This document shows, in pieces, positions 11,522 to 22,170 of a stretch of 64,000 bases of DNA. Where the stretch lies: assembly GCF_016808335.1 (NCBI RefSeq), contig NC_053146.1:7913015-7977014 (forward strand). Direction: 5' to 3'. The notes below the pieces were generated by a model. That model saw nothing but the letters and a program-made list of their open reading frames with translations. It was not told the origin of the DNA and made no database searches. A program made the translations under genes and the position numbers. The DNA comes from Panicum virgatum. Lineage: Eukaryota > Streptophyta > Magnoliopsida > Poales > Poaceae. Every line of letters begins with the position of its first letter. Within the stretch, counting starts at the first letter, position 1.

Positions 11522-11962
11522 CACTGCTAAAAAAATTCTTACTAGTACCAGTCAAATGGAGGCCTTAGTGCCCTGCAACCGGTACCGACTGGCACTAAAT
11601 GCACCACCTAGAAAAAAATTATACACCGGGTAAATGCGCTTACGTGTGCGCGGTCGTGAGGATTCGAACTCATGACCTCCCATCTCGCACGTAGCTTCCT
11701 CACCATCACACCTCTGCATCAAAGGTGGTTGGATGGGAGATGCTTTCGTTTTGATGTAACCCATGGAAGACCATTTAGTACCGGACCAATACAACGACCG
11801 ATACTAAATGGCACCATTTAATATCGGGTGATATTATTAACAGGTACTAAATTGTCTTCGAGGATTGAAAATTTCTACCCGGTACTAATTTTGTATGTTT
11901 GTACCAGACGAAAATGCGTCTGACACTAATGTGTTGGACGAATACTCATTTTTCTTGTAGTG
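11522..11962. mobile_element. Mini-CACTA element D (441 bp, non-autonomous)
   Basis: It starts cactgctaaaaaaattct and ends atttttcttgtagtg, an imperfect CACTA inverted pair. A 3-bp duplication aca is present at 11519-11521 and 11963-11965, the size expected for CACTA insertions. The ends carry gtaccgactggcac and ccggtactaa subterminal motifs. A tRNA-like box B lies inside on the minus strand. There is no coding sequence. Confidence 0.82.
11640..11745 (-). other. tRNA-like sequence inside element D
   Basis: Read on the minus strand, the block contains gagttcgaatcctc, a near-perfect RNA polymerase III box B, preceded by gatgcagaggtgtgatgg, which weakly resembles box A. I cannot fold a full cloverleaf with confidence, so this is a tRNA-derived (SINE-like) segment and not a functional tRNA gene call. 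Confidence 0.4.
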
Positions 11963-11990
11963 ACACATCATAAAAACAGACACGCATATA

Positions 11991-12334
11991 GGCCATGTTT
12001 AGTTGTTTACGTGTAAAATTTTTGCAAAGGAATCTTGTTAATCTGAAGTACTAAATGAAGTCTATTTACAAAACTTTTTGCACAGATGGGTTGTAAATCG
12101 TGAGACGAATCTAATGATGCTAATTAATCCATAATTAGCAAATGGATACTGTAGAATCACTGTTGTAAATCATAGATTAAGTAGACTCATTAGATTCGTC
12201 TGGCGATTTACAGTCCATCCATGCAAAAAGTTTTGTAAATAGACTTCATTTACTACTCCATGCATGTGTCAAAACATTTGATGTGACGTTTTTTTGTGTT
12301 TACGGGGTTTACAGGTAAATATCTAAACAGGGCC
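11991..12334. mobile_element. Tourist/hAT-like MITE (344 bp)
   Basis: Ends ggccatgtttag and ctaaacagggcc are inverted repeats. Long inner inverted blocks (tacaaaactttttgca and tgcaaaaagttttgta) make it a fold-back element. Direct ata duplications lie at 11988-11990 and 12335-12337. A relative lies at about 31475-31800. Confidence 0.8.
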
Positions 12335-12337
12335 ATA

Positions 12338-12811
12338 GTAGAACTTATTAAGTTGGTCAACACTGCATATGTTTTTGTACACAAAACGTTACGATAGAGG
12401 TCTAATCACCACGTGCCCTGGTGTAAATCCTAGCCTCGAAGGCCAAGCAACTGTGCACGTCCTCATGTTTTCCTTGGAATATTCAACATAATTAATGTTT
12501 CTACTCGGGCTTAGCTTCTCTGTGTTCTTGTCAATTTAATTAGTATAATCAGACATAAGCATGTTTATTTGGATAACTTAAAATCATTTGATGGATTCCT
12601 TGCACCAGGGAACATATTCAACTTAATGTTTCTACTCGGACTTAGCTGGATCTGCATGCTGTGTTGTTAAGAGTTTGTCACTTGCACCAGGGAAGGGATG
12701 GTATAGATGCCCTGATATAGAGAATTGGAGAAGAAGATTCCTTATGGAAGATTCAAAATGGAGAAATAATGGTGCAAGGAGTTGGCCGAAGAGGAGGTTC
12801 CTTGTATATAG
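12338..12811. other. Spacer with a short diverged direct repeat
   Basis: The motif aatgtttctactcgg(g/a)cttagct occurs near 12496 and 12624 with similar upstream words, suggesting a local duplication of about 128 bp. No gene is seen. Confidence 0.5.
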
Positions 12812-13310
12812 TCCCCTGCTCTGGCTGCTGATGCAAATGAAACCCTATGAAAATTCAAACTTTACCAAAAAAACAGAAAGAAAATTTTATGCACGCGCTA
12901 CTGAAAATTTTAAGATGTGTCGACCATCATGATTTGCGCCGAGAATCGATCAAATGGTGCAAAATGTGGAGATGGTGTAAGAAATTTAAATGTAGAGATG
13001 GTGTAAGAAATTTAATTTACTAAAGAGATTCCTCGAATATACTACAATCTAGCCACCAGCAGCCCTTGCTCTTGCTGCTGATGCAAATGAAACCCTATGA
13101 AAAGTTCAAACTTTACCAAAGAAAAAAAAAACAGAAAGAAAATTTTATGCACGCGCTACTGAAAATTTTAAGATGTGTCGACCATCATGATTTGCGCCGA
13201 GAATCGATCAAATGGTGCAAAATGTAGAGATGGTATGAGAAATTTAAATGTAGAGATGGTGTAAGAAATTTAATTTACTGAAGAGATTCCTCGAATATAC
13301 TACTATCAAG
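12812..13310. repeat. Tandem duplication, about 250-bp period
   Basis: The sequence starting ctggctgctgatgcaaatga (12821) recurs at 13071 with very few differences through aaatgtagagatggt and ttcctcgaatatacta. The period read from the atgcaaatga word (12831 and 13081) is 250 bp. A third partial copy may begin near 13320. The similarity implies a recent duplication. Confidence 0.88.
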
Positions 13311-13990
13311 CCACCAGCTGCAGCCCTGGCTGCTAACGCAGACTAAATAATGGAAGGAGGCTGCTGAAGGCCTCGTATGATGCCATTGGATGCTGACAGC
13401 ACACTATTCATTCTACTGGAGTGTGAAAGAAAACCTTTTCCTTGCAACGATTGGTTCACACACCTGAATAATATAATGCCGAGATATTGTATTGCTCTTG
13501 CAGAAAAAAAAATGTGCTGGCCCCGGCCGGGTAGGTTTGTATTTGTACAGGTCTTTTGCGTGAGCGGGCGGGCAGCTCTGCCCAAGTGCCCATGTCCCCC
13601 CCCCATTTTTTCCGGGTGATTTTCCACGTAGCGATTGATCTTTGTGGATGGGTATTTTACTTCCGCCAAGACTCCACCAAATAATAATGCCTTGCAAGCT
13701 TGTAAAGAATTCTTAGTGCAGTTTGCTTTCGAGTAGACAATATAGAAGGGCGTGTTAGCAATTGGCAGACGGGAGAGTTTTTTCTTTCTCTCCTTTTATT
13801 TTTAGCGAGCATCGTCAAAGGTAGCCGCTATGATGAGGCAAGCGCATGGGGGTCTGAGAGAAGACTTCAAAGGCGGCCGCCTGCTTAACCGAAGTTACCA
13901 ATCCAAGCAAGGGCACGTAGCAAAGGTTGTTACCACGTGGCAACTTACTCCACTTGACTTGAGCCACGATATATAAATATATATGTATGC
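13311..13990. other. Spacer, nothing recognised
   Basis: Mixed composition with short frames and no splice pattern or terminal repeats. I see no supportable gene. Confidence 0.45.
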
Positions 13991-13994
13991 ACGG

Positions 13995-14405
13995 TAATAC
14001 TATTCTACAACTTAAATTAAATTAGGTGTGGCAGTTATTCTACACTTAGCAGCGAAATGACTGAACAGACTAGAAATTACTGAACCGAGTTGCAATATTA
14101 CTGAATCCACATTCAATAAAAGGATGTCAGTAAATCGCACCCCGCGATTATTACTGAAATTGTTTAGTAATTAGTTGGAAAGTAGCTACACTATAGGTGT
14201 AGAATAGCTCTACACCCTATGTGTAGTGGGTATTCTAATCCCGACAGTCAAATTATTGACCGAACTGTTAAAAAATTATTGAACCGAGTTGCCATATTAC
14301 TGAATCACATTAATTAAAATGATGTTCAGAAATTGTGGGTCGTAGCTATTACTGAAAATTTCTTCAGTAATTAGTACAGTATAGCTACACCTAGGATGTG
14401 TGTAT
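13995..14405. repeat. Two diverged tandem units rich in attactgaa
   Basis: Two units of about 200 bp (about 14040-14205 and 14240-14400) share gaaccgagttgcaatattac, aatgatgt(c)ag and a closing ctacacctaggtgtagaatag type word. Related attactgaa-rich sequence occurs at 59210-59450, and gtgtagaatagc at 47405-47430, so this is probably a dispersed repeat end. Confidence 0.55.
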
Positions 14406-14443
14406 ATACACACGCGCGCGCATTGCTGTTGACTAGTGGTTGC

Positions 14444-14540
14444 CAGGGGCGGATCCAAAGAGGAGGCTAGGGGATCTCTAGCCCCCCTATTGGTATAATG
14501 CCTATGGATCCCTACTAAGCTTCCCCAACAAATTTTTGAC
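14444..14540. mobile_element. hAT-like element end (fragment)
   Basis: caggggcggatccaaagagg resembles the CAGGGGCGGA termini of plant hAT elements, and agcccccctat follows inside. The opposite type of end, cctggctacgcccctgg, is seen at 58398-58414. No partner end or 8-bp TSD was found here. Confidence 0.4.
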
Positions 14541-14601
14541 ATGAATCAAAAGAAGAAGAAGAAAAGAAAGAGAAGGAAGAAGGAGAAAATGAGGTAAACA
14601 T

Positions 14602-14815
14602 GGCCCTGTTTGGTTTGTGTAGAGTAAAGTACTGTAACAAACTTTGACCAATAATTAGAGGTACTAAATAAAAGCAGTTTATAAAACTAACTCCACAACC
14701 CCTGCGCTACTTCACGAGACGAATCTAATGAGGACTTTGACCCACGATTAGAGAATGGTTACTGTAATATTACTGTAGCCAATTATCGATTAATTACCAT
14801 CATTACATTCGTCGC
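14602..14815. mobile_element. Truncated MITE with ggccctgtttgg end
   Basis: It begins ggccctgtttggtttgtgta and carries the cgagacgaatctaatgag and actgtaatattactgtag words shared with the MITEs at 11991 and 31475. The right end is missing after about 14815. Confidence 0.5.
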
Positions 14816-15330
14816 GCCCCTAATTTTCGTGCGGTAGCTGCGGTGACAGCCCTTTCCGTGGGCAGCGATGATCTGACAGCGAGGGCACTCTTGTCCGTGG
14901 AATCACCATCATTGTACTTGCTGACGGCGGCTACGGTCCGGCGATTGTGGCGGCCGGGTCAGCCTCTTCCTTTTCCATGCATGTTTCTGTCATGATACAA
15001 TGCGCAACAAGATGGAGAGAACATCCCTTTTCTCCTCCACCGATGACCTCCTCTCTCTCCTAGTGACCACAGCTATTGGTGTGTCAGGTCGGCGTCACGT
15101 ACGTCTCACCGACGAACGAACGGGTCGTCTCGATGGATCAGTTAGCGCCGGAGGCCGCTGCCTGTTGCTTGCATTGGGGTACCGTGTGTGCTCGCCGCAT
15201 GCACGAGCGGATTATTATTATATATATTGGGTGATGCCGGGGTTCAATGCAATCAGATGGTCAGAACGTAACGAAGCCTCGCCGAAGCCCGCAGCGCTAG
15301 CTGCGGCATGGGCTGGTACGGCGGCGTTGT
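14816..15330. other. Spacer downstream of the bHLH gene
   Basis: Mixed to GC-rich sequence with gcggcgg runs. Short frames on both strands overlap each other and show no family motif. It may include the 3' untranslated part of the bHLH gene if the distal exon is real. Confidence 0.4.
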
Positions 15331-15455
15331 TCGTTGCTGCTGTTCATCACGGCGGCGGCGGCGGCGACGACCTTCGCCACGGCGTCCTTGACCGGCTGCT
15401 CCTCCCACCCCGGCGGCGACTGCGACACACCAATCAACCAAAGCAGCAGCAATTA
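15331..15455 (-). other. Possible last exon of the bHLH gene
   Basis: On the minus strand a gattggtgtgtcgcag acceptor is followed by a frame reading SPPGWEEQPVKDAVAKVV and then alanines. This resembles the W-E-E plus amphipathic helix that closes bHLH041-like proteins. The exon-4 donor (ATAAG|GTATAA near 16431) would enter it one base out of frame. Either a one-base lesion has uncoupled this exon or it is not used. This frame stops near 15300. Confidence 0.35.
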
Positions 15456-15499
15456 GATCATCGTTAGCGAGAGAGCGACGTCGATCGATCGCCACGAGA

Positions 15500-16020
15500 A
15501 GAACGACGACGACGACGACACTACGCTGGTTTCATTCTTCATCATAGTCATCAGTCATCACCCAATGCAAACTAAGTACAGTGCCAGGAGAAATAACTTT
15601 AACTAATTAATTTGGCAAGAGCTACTACCTAGGTAGCTAGCTTAGCTAGCGTCGCTCTCAGGTTTATTACGCGCTGATTTGATTTCTTTTATTACTTATT
15701 TGCCATCATATCACGCAGGGTCCAAACTAATTAATAATAAACTGCCCGATATGCCAAGCTCGCCTACGTCTTTGAGCTGGATGTGGATTGAAAACTGCGA
15801 ATCTCGCGTTCAAATTGCAGGGCAGGGTTTTCCTGGCCTGGCCATGTGCATGTGCATCACGCATGATGAGTATATGGGGATCGGACAACAAGGCTGGCGA
15901 TCGAGCTAGCGACTTTCATTCTCAAGGGGTACGTACGGTGTTATTAGTTTACTTTTCTGCGAGATTTGCATGAACTACTCTCCAATGGGGATAATTCCTG
16001 CCGTATATGCACCGGCCCTT
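15500..16020. other. Putative intron or intergenic spacer
   Basis: No convincing frame or element end. If the distal bHLH exon is used, this is part of its intron together with the MITE at 16023. Confidence 0.4.
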
Positions 16021-16022
16021 TA

Positions 16023-16328
16023 GAGCAATTCCAGTGGAGTGACTAAATTTAAGTGACTAAAACTCATTTTAGTCACCCACTTTCCAAGTTTAGTCACCTA
16101 AAATATAGTCTCTACTCCAGCAGCACCGACTAAATAGACTAAAAAATGGTGGGTTCTACTTCTGGTAGTCTAAGTAGAGGGTGACCAAATTGAGGGGGTG
16201 GGAGAGGAAATTTAGTCACCCCCTCATTTTAGTCACCCAAGTAGGGGCCCTGCTGGAGATGGAAATTTGAACAAAATGACTAAAATGTGGGTTTAGTCAC
16301 CCAAATAAAAGCCCTGCTGGAGTTGCTC
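16023..16328. mobile_element. MITE with gagcaattccag ends (306 bp)
   Basis: Termini gagcaattccagtgg and ctggagttgctc are inverted repeats. Inner agtgactaaa and tttagtcac words repeat in both orientations. TA dinucleotides flank both sides (16021-16022, 16329-16330), suggesting a TA target site. It lies just downstream of the bHLH coding region. Confidence 0.75.
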
Positions 16329-16406
16329 TAGTTTAAGTTTAGTCAACGAAAGATTCTTCTGCTGGCACTTATTAGCTTCTTGATTGCTTAACTTGGTGCC
16401 TGGTGT

Positions 16407-18161
16407 TTAATTATATTTATACCTTATCTGCAACGTCAGGTCAGCTCGTGCAGACGTGGTGCTCGCTTCAGCGCTCCCGCTCGTGCTCATGGCCACCAGG
16501 CTTACGCCATCGCCAATCTGTTCTTTCAGGCACTGCAGCGTCCGAACCGCCACGTCCGTCATGTTGCATGGCGAGCTCACCGCGATCTTCAGCGTGCAGA
16601 GGTCATCGCGCGGCTCACCCGCCGCCGCCGCCGCCCGCACATCCTTGGCCTCCTTGGTTATCTCGACCTGCACCTTCTCGTCGCCGGAGTCGGCGGCGTC
16701 TTTGCGGGAGCCGTCGTCGCTGCTGTCGTCTCCGCGGGCCAGCCGAGACTCGAGCAACCTGTTCTTCTCCTCGAGCTCGGCCACCTTGGACTGGAGAGAT
16801 CGCAAGTACTCCCTTGCCCTGATCAGTATCGAAGTCTTGTCCTTCTGCACGCCGTAAACGCGCGCGAGAGAATTGAAGAAACAAACCATGAGCAAATGTG
16901 TCCGGTGTTCCGTGTTCGTCAGAAGCTAGCAGCTCGATCATGCATGATCAGAAACCATGGAGTATACACGCGTAGTACCTTGGCGCCGGGGGGAAGGACG
17001 GCCTTTAGGGCGTGGAAGCTGTCGTTCAGCTTCTCCCGCCGCTTGCGCTCGGAGAACATGTGCTGCAGCTGGTTCACCGACGGCGGCGGCGCCGCCGCCT
17101 CGGCGGCCGCCGCCTGCTGGTAGTAGTACTGCTGCTGGGCGCTGTACCTCGCCGCCGCGTGCATCTTGGACAGCACCGACATGGCCGTCTTGAACATCCT
17201 CTGGCCACACTCGCCCGGCTTGGGCGGCCTCTTGGGGCTGAGGTGCCGCGCGTAGCGCTTGAACGCCATTGCCGCCGCCGGGACGTGGAGGTTGGTAGCG
17301 TACTGGTGGCGGTCGTAGGACACCGCGGGTGGCAACGGCACCTGAGAGGACACCTCCAGGTACTGGCTGCAGGCGGTAGTCGCCGCCGCTGCCGGCGTGC
17401 CGAGGACGTGCGCCGAGCTCTCGGGGCTGCAGGAGAGCGACGCGGAGGGCAGCGAGAGCGAGGAGGACGAGGACGAGGACGGGAAGCTGCCGGCGTGGCG
17501 CGGGTCGATCAGGAGGCCATGGCCGCCATCGACGCCGATCGGGTGGTTGTGCACGCCCATGGGCGGGAAAACTCCGCCGCCATCGCTGGAAGGCACGTCG
17601 TAGACCGACGCCTCGTCGTCGTCCATGTTCATGCGCATGCTGATCTGCGCGCACGACATCAGCAGCAAATGTTACTCTCCATATGCATGTGCGTATTTGC
17701 GTCTGAAATTGCAGTGTGATTGCATGGTTCGTCAGTGGAGTGGTAGTTGATCACTTACCTGGTTCAGGTGGTGCTGAATCTGCTGCGAGCTGCTGAGGAA
17801 CTGCTCCTCTTCCTCCTCCTCCCTGTACTGCAGCTCGGCATGGGTGCAGCTGTGCGTGTAGAGAGAGTAGTAGTGACGGGTCAGCATGTTGCAGACAAAA
17901 CAGGCAAGTAAAGAGGTACTAGCACTCAACCTCAGTCAAAGCATGAAAGAAGAACAATCTAAAAAAGAGATCAACGGTCAACCCAATGGATCAAACCCGG
18001 CCATGAACCTTTTCATGATGATTGATGGATGATGCACATGAGGATCGACCTGAGTTGTAATAAGCAAGTACATACCTGCCGGCAGCGTATCCGCACATGA
18101 AGCCGTTGTTGCCGGCGTTGTTGATGTAGCCATGGAGCCAGCTGCTGCAGCTGCTATCCAT
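16407..18161 (-). CDS. bHLH transcription factor, bHLH041-like
   Basis: Nuclear DNA-binding regulator, inferred from its basic helix-loop-helix domain. Four minus-strand exons have consensus sites and matching phases: 18161-18076 (start ATG, MDSSCSSWLHGY), 17849-17759, 17644-16979 and 16844-16407, giving 426 residues. Exon 3 holds Ser-rich and Ala-rich stretches, the KRPPKPGECGQRMFKTAM region typical of the subgroup, and the basic region plus helix 1 (HMFSERKRREKLNDSFHAL). Exon 4 starts with loop and helix 2 (KDKTSILIRAREYL), runs into a leucine-zipper-like helix (SLQSKVAELEEKNRLLESRL), and ends with an ACT-like segment (LCTLKIAVSS, VRTLQCLKEQIGD). The basic region keeps E-R-K-R-R, so E-box binding is likely. 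The last codons before the stop (YKYN) may be read-through of an intron donor. Targets are unknown. Confidence 0.88.
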
Positions 18162-18600
18162 GGCGATCCGAGAAAGGCTTCTCGCTGCTGATGCCTCTCG
18201 ATCGATCGGCTAGCTCTTTACCTGCAAGATCGAGCCGGCGGCCAGTTTCTTCTTCTCCTAATAAGAACCCTAGCTAGATTAGCCCGGCCGGGATCAAGTT
18301 CTCATGAGCCGATGCTCAGCTCAGCACCGTGACGCAGAGCAGCAGAGAAGAAGAGAGGTTGGAGCTGCGAGATCGAGATGGTTGGAGCTTAGTAGCCATG
18401 TTCCCGGAACCGTCCCCGGAACCGGAACGTTATCGGAACGAGGAACAGCGCTTATGAAGGATTTTTACACTAAATTATTCCCGGAATGTTTCCGTTCCCG
18501 TTCCGGAACGAGGAACATGGACGTTCCCGGCTTCTATGGGTTGGAGCGAGCAAAGCTGCAGCGGGCTTGGGCAGGTATATATAGAGAGAGTGAGTGAGTG
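18162..18600 (-). promoter_or_regulatory. Upstream region of the bHLH gene
   Basis: A TATA-like tatatata lies at about 18572-18580, roughly 410 bp upstream of the ATG on the minus strand, flanked by GA repeats. Between them lies a palindromic insert (18398-18512), so the distance may have been lengthened by insertion. Start-site position is inferred only. Confidence 0.4.
18398..18512. repeat. Small inverted repeat rich in ggaac/gttcc
   Basis: ccatgttcccggaacc at the left pairs with gttccggaacgaggaacatgg at the right. Several cggaacg and cgttcc words alternate between them. It resembles a small MITE inserted in the bHLH 5' region. No clear TSD. Confidence 0.45.
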
Positions 18601-19489
18601 GTAGGGTATGATGCTAAAAGGCTATAGCTATCAAGAAGGTAGCCATGTTCGGAGGCGGCATGGAGAAACTAAACAGGATTGGCCGGCCGGGGGATCGGAG
18701 CGCACGTGCTGCAGGCTGGTTAGGAGTGAGAAGATATGGGGAGGACGACGTCAGAGTGCGCGACCGGCCGGGGACGGAGAGTTGGATGGAGTCTACGGTC
18801 AATTTGGTTTGGCTGCGGCTGCGGCCGGCCGGGAAGGAAAATGGAAATGAGAGGAAAGCTAGCCGAAACTTAGCTTTTGAACCAAGCGTCTTCTTCTTCT
18901 TCTCCTCGTCCCCTAGCCGACGAGAAGAGAGTCTGGGGCTCTGGCTGCTCCATCGGCGCACGCATGCTCGGTCTCGCTCGCTCGGCTAATCATGCCGTCT
19001 CGTCTCTGGTCCATCAACTTGCCGCGCCGTTGCATCCATCTCCATGACCGCTGCATCGTCCCAATTCCTAACTGCTGCGTGCTTCAGTTCGTTCTACTAG
19101 CTTATTTTTACTCGCAACATGCATGTTGCCACGCTGGAAAGCTAAGGTGCGCGCAGTTCAATGCACGACGTACGGGCGCGAAGGGCAGGATTATTGCCAT
19201 GTGGGCCACTCGTTGGTTTATTTTTTTTTAACGATTACAGAGCACAACTCAGACATTCACTACCGTAGTACACATATTTCACTGATTGACTCGCCATTAT
19301 GAACGTGCGTACGCAAACCCTACCTACCTCTATGAACATCTTCGAAGAACGAGCCAGCTAATCCTTGAGATTGACAAATTTAATGGTGTCAAATTTTCTC
19401 AAAAATTCATTCGTTTAACATACTTTTCGGGCATTTAAAGTTAAACCAAAAAAGAAAAGGAAAAAATGAGACCGCCCATTAAGGCCCAC
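18601..19489. other. Spacer upstream of the bHLH gene
   Basis: GC-rich sequence with ggccggccg words to about 18980, then mixed AT-rich sequence. No frame on either strand shows a family motif. Confidence 0.45.
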
Positions 19490-19710
19490 TTGGTAAACCG
19501 GTCAAACTGGCCGGTATACCGTTCCAAACCGGTCAAATCGACCGGTAAACCGGTCTAACCGGCCGGTACGAACCGGTTGAACTGAGTTTTTTTAATTCAA
19601 ATTTGAATTTGACCGGTACCGACCGGTTTCCGGCCAAACCGGACCAGTATACAGGTACTGGACCCCGGCGGTTTGGCCGGTCCGGTCGGTAAATGAAACC
19701 CTGCGCGGAG
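19490..19710. repeat. accggt-rich degenerate repeat
   Basis: About fifteen copies of accggtc, accggtt and ggccggt in both orientations occur within 220 bp, split by an AT-rich aattcaaatttgaatt palindrome. Such arrays are seen at the ends of grass DNA transposons and some LTRs. No terminus could be defined. Confidence 0.55.
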
Positions 19711-20875
19711 AACGTTCCGTGCTGGTTCCTGCTGGCCAAGCGTTGCGTTGCGTCTCGGCCGGTAGACCCGCTGCGCAAGTTGCTTTGCGTCTTTTCATTG
19801 GTGGGGGTGATTCGAATCGAACGCGATCAGACGTTAGGATTATAGGATATACTAGTATGCCGACAGCACCAGTGGAGTAGTACTTCTCTAGTTACTACCA
19901 TCTATTATCTTATTATTTGGGCAACAAACGGAGCCTCCACGTTCGCTCTCAAGGTCTAAAAAATTCCACATTAATCGGAGGAAAAAAGAAAAATTAAAAT
20001 TACCCACCACTGCCGTTATGAAAAAATTAACCTAAAATACTTATATATATATTTATAAATTACCCATCAGTGCCATTAAAATATATTTCTATTTATAAAT
20101 ATAAATATATCCATCGTTTTGCATATCAAGCTACATATCGTGCATACCTATAGGATACTAGCTACGCAAACAACTAACATATTTTATCACACATATATTT
20201 TATTATATTACCAAAAGCACAAATGCAGCTTCACGATTATATTATTATTAGTCAAAATAAACAAGATAATTTTAGGCATTGCACTATATTAGACTACCAT
20301 CGGCATGCAGTAATCATGATGAGAATGGTAGTAGTTAAGATCGAGAGATAGGCAGTCGTGACAGGATTAAGATCGTGCGCTTGCCATGCGGCTACATCAC
20401 TGACAAAAGAAAGATGTTAACAAAAGGAGTCACCACTGCACTAGCAGCAAAGAAACACTCTTGATTACTGAAGCGTGTAGCATGTGATGAGAAAGATTTA
20501 AACTTATGAATAATAATTATATAAAAATACAATATCTATTTAGAATACAATACTAGACGCACAAATGCGCGGGTCACCTCACTAGTTAATATATGTATAT
20601 TAGCATGCTACCCAAGACGACGAGATCGAGCATGCCACCACAGACCAAGGGTCAACGCCGAAGCCGTTAGGATTATACTATATTAAAACGAGCAAATATT
20701 ATATTAAAACAAGCAAACTACGTGGTCCGCGCAAATATCACATGTAGCTAGTTTTTTCTTTATTATTCATATCTAGTTTCTAAATTTTATACATTCATGC
20801 GCACATATATTCTGCTGCATCTTTCCCCATCGCGGAGTGATGTGTACGAAATCTACAAATTTACTAGAATCTTTT
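19711..20875. other. AT-rich spacer
   Basis: Contains aattacccaccactgccgtta and aattacccatcagtgccatt direct words near 20000-20080, similar to the AT-rich relic at 11100-11340. No gene is supported. Confidence 0.45.
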
Positions 20876-20932
20876 AAAATAATTATAAAGTATAAATGGG
20901 CACTTTCAGGTACTTTTATCTTGAATTTTTTG

Positions 20933-22065
20933 GGGTTTTTTGAATTCTTGCCATTACAATTTTTCGACTTTAGAAGAATGCCATTACAATTCACCTATTT
21001 TGAAACTTCCATTACAATTCTTCACTTCTTTGAACCGTGCTATTTTATACGTCTTTGATGCTCTTGAACCCATTTGCAGACCCGCGTATTTCCGTATGAC
21101 CCAAAATACCCATGCAGCTTCTCTACCTTCAACTCACTGACGTGTGGGGCCCACACATCAGCTTCTTCTTCAACCTCCTTCCTCCTCTCTCCACCAGACC
21201 ACCACGCGCTGCTCACCTCCCCCTGCCGTCGACGGGCTGCTCCTCGCCGGGAGAGCCCCTCTCCTGCCGCGCCCTCACGCGGCCCCCCTGCTCACCTCCG
21301 CCCCCTACCGCCGTCGGCCTGCTCCCCGCCAGGAGGGCTAATCCCACGCCGCACCCTCGCGCGGGCCCCCTGCTCACCTCCGCTCCCTGCCATCGTCGGC
21401 CTGCTCCCCGCCGGGAGGGCTAATCCCACGCCGCGTTCTCGCACAGGCTCGCCGCCGCCACTGCCGCGCCCTCCCCTCCTCCCGCAGCCCCACCGCCTCC
21501 CCTGCGTTGCGGGCGGGGCAAGCTGCGGCGGCGGCGACGGTCGGGCCTCCCCTACGCCGATGGATCCTAGTGGCCGGATCCCGGCGCGACCATGGTTGGG
21601 CACTGTGCGGCGGCTTGCCACTGCACCTGCTCGGCTTGCCACAAGAAGCAGCGGCCCGGCGCGGCGGCTGCCGTCCCCGGCGAGGCCAGGCGATGCCACG
21701 GCAGCGGCAGCAGGCCCGCGCGAGAGCGCGGCCGGGTAGGGGCTCTCCCGCAGGGAGCACGCCGGCGGCAGAAGGGGGGGGGGCGGAGGTGCAGCACGTG
21801 GTGGAGAGAGGAGGAAGGAGGTTGAAAAAGAAGATGACGTGTGGGCCCCACACGTTAGTGAGTTGAAGGTAGAGAAGCTGCAGGGGTATTTTGGGTCATA
21901 CGGAAATACGCGGGTCTGCAAGTGGGTCCAAGGGTATCAAAGACGTATAAAATGACACGGTTCAAAGAAGTGAAGAATTGTAATGGCAAGTTTCAAAATA
22001 GGTGAATTGTAATGGCATTCTTCCAAAGTCGAAAAATTATAATGGCAAGAATCCAAAAAAAACCC
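20933..22065. mobile_element. Pack-MULE-like element with about 265-bp terminal inverted repeats
   Basis: The terminal inverted repeats (TIRs) begin gggttttttgaattcttgcc and end with the inverse; they extend to about 21197 on the left and from about 21802 on the right. Flanks aattttttg and aattttttt are an 8-of-9 match to a 9-bp TSD, the Mutator signature. The 600-bp interior is very GC-rich, unlike the AT-rich surroundings, which is typical of host sequence carried by a Pack-MULE. Its open frames run on several overlapping frames and I recognise no product. Confidence 0.8.
21209..21450. repeat. About 80-bp GC-rich tandem repeat inside the MULE
   Basis: The word ctgctcacctcc recurs at 21209, 21288 and 21370 with shared gtcggcctgctccccgcc and ggctaatcccacgccgc segments, giving nearly three units of 79-82 bp. 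The similarity across units explains the long overlapping open frames here. Confidence 0.8.
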
Positions 22066-22170
22066 AATTTTTTTTAGTCGTTGATCTATGAGAAATTTTA
22101 CAATGATTGAAAAAAATAGAAGCCGTCTATCTAATAAAATTCTATGATGGTGAAGATAGGAAGTACCTAG

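Noticed and set aside
16938..17719. Long open frames on both strands over the bHLH gene (up to 238 codons)
   Set aside because: They are GC-driven shadows of exon 3 of the bHLH gene; composition is Arg/Ala/Pro-rich and no splice or motif supports them.
21074..21921. Several 100-220-codon frames in the MULE interior
   Set aside because: The region is a GC-rich 80-bp tandem repeat, open in several frames at once, Pro/Arg/Ala-rich, without motif.
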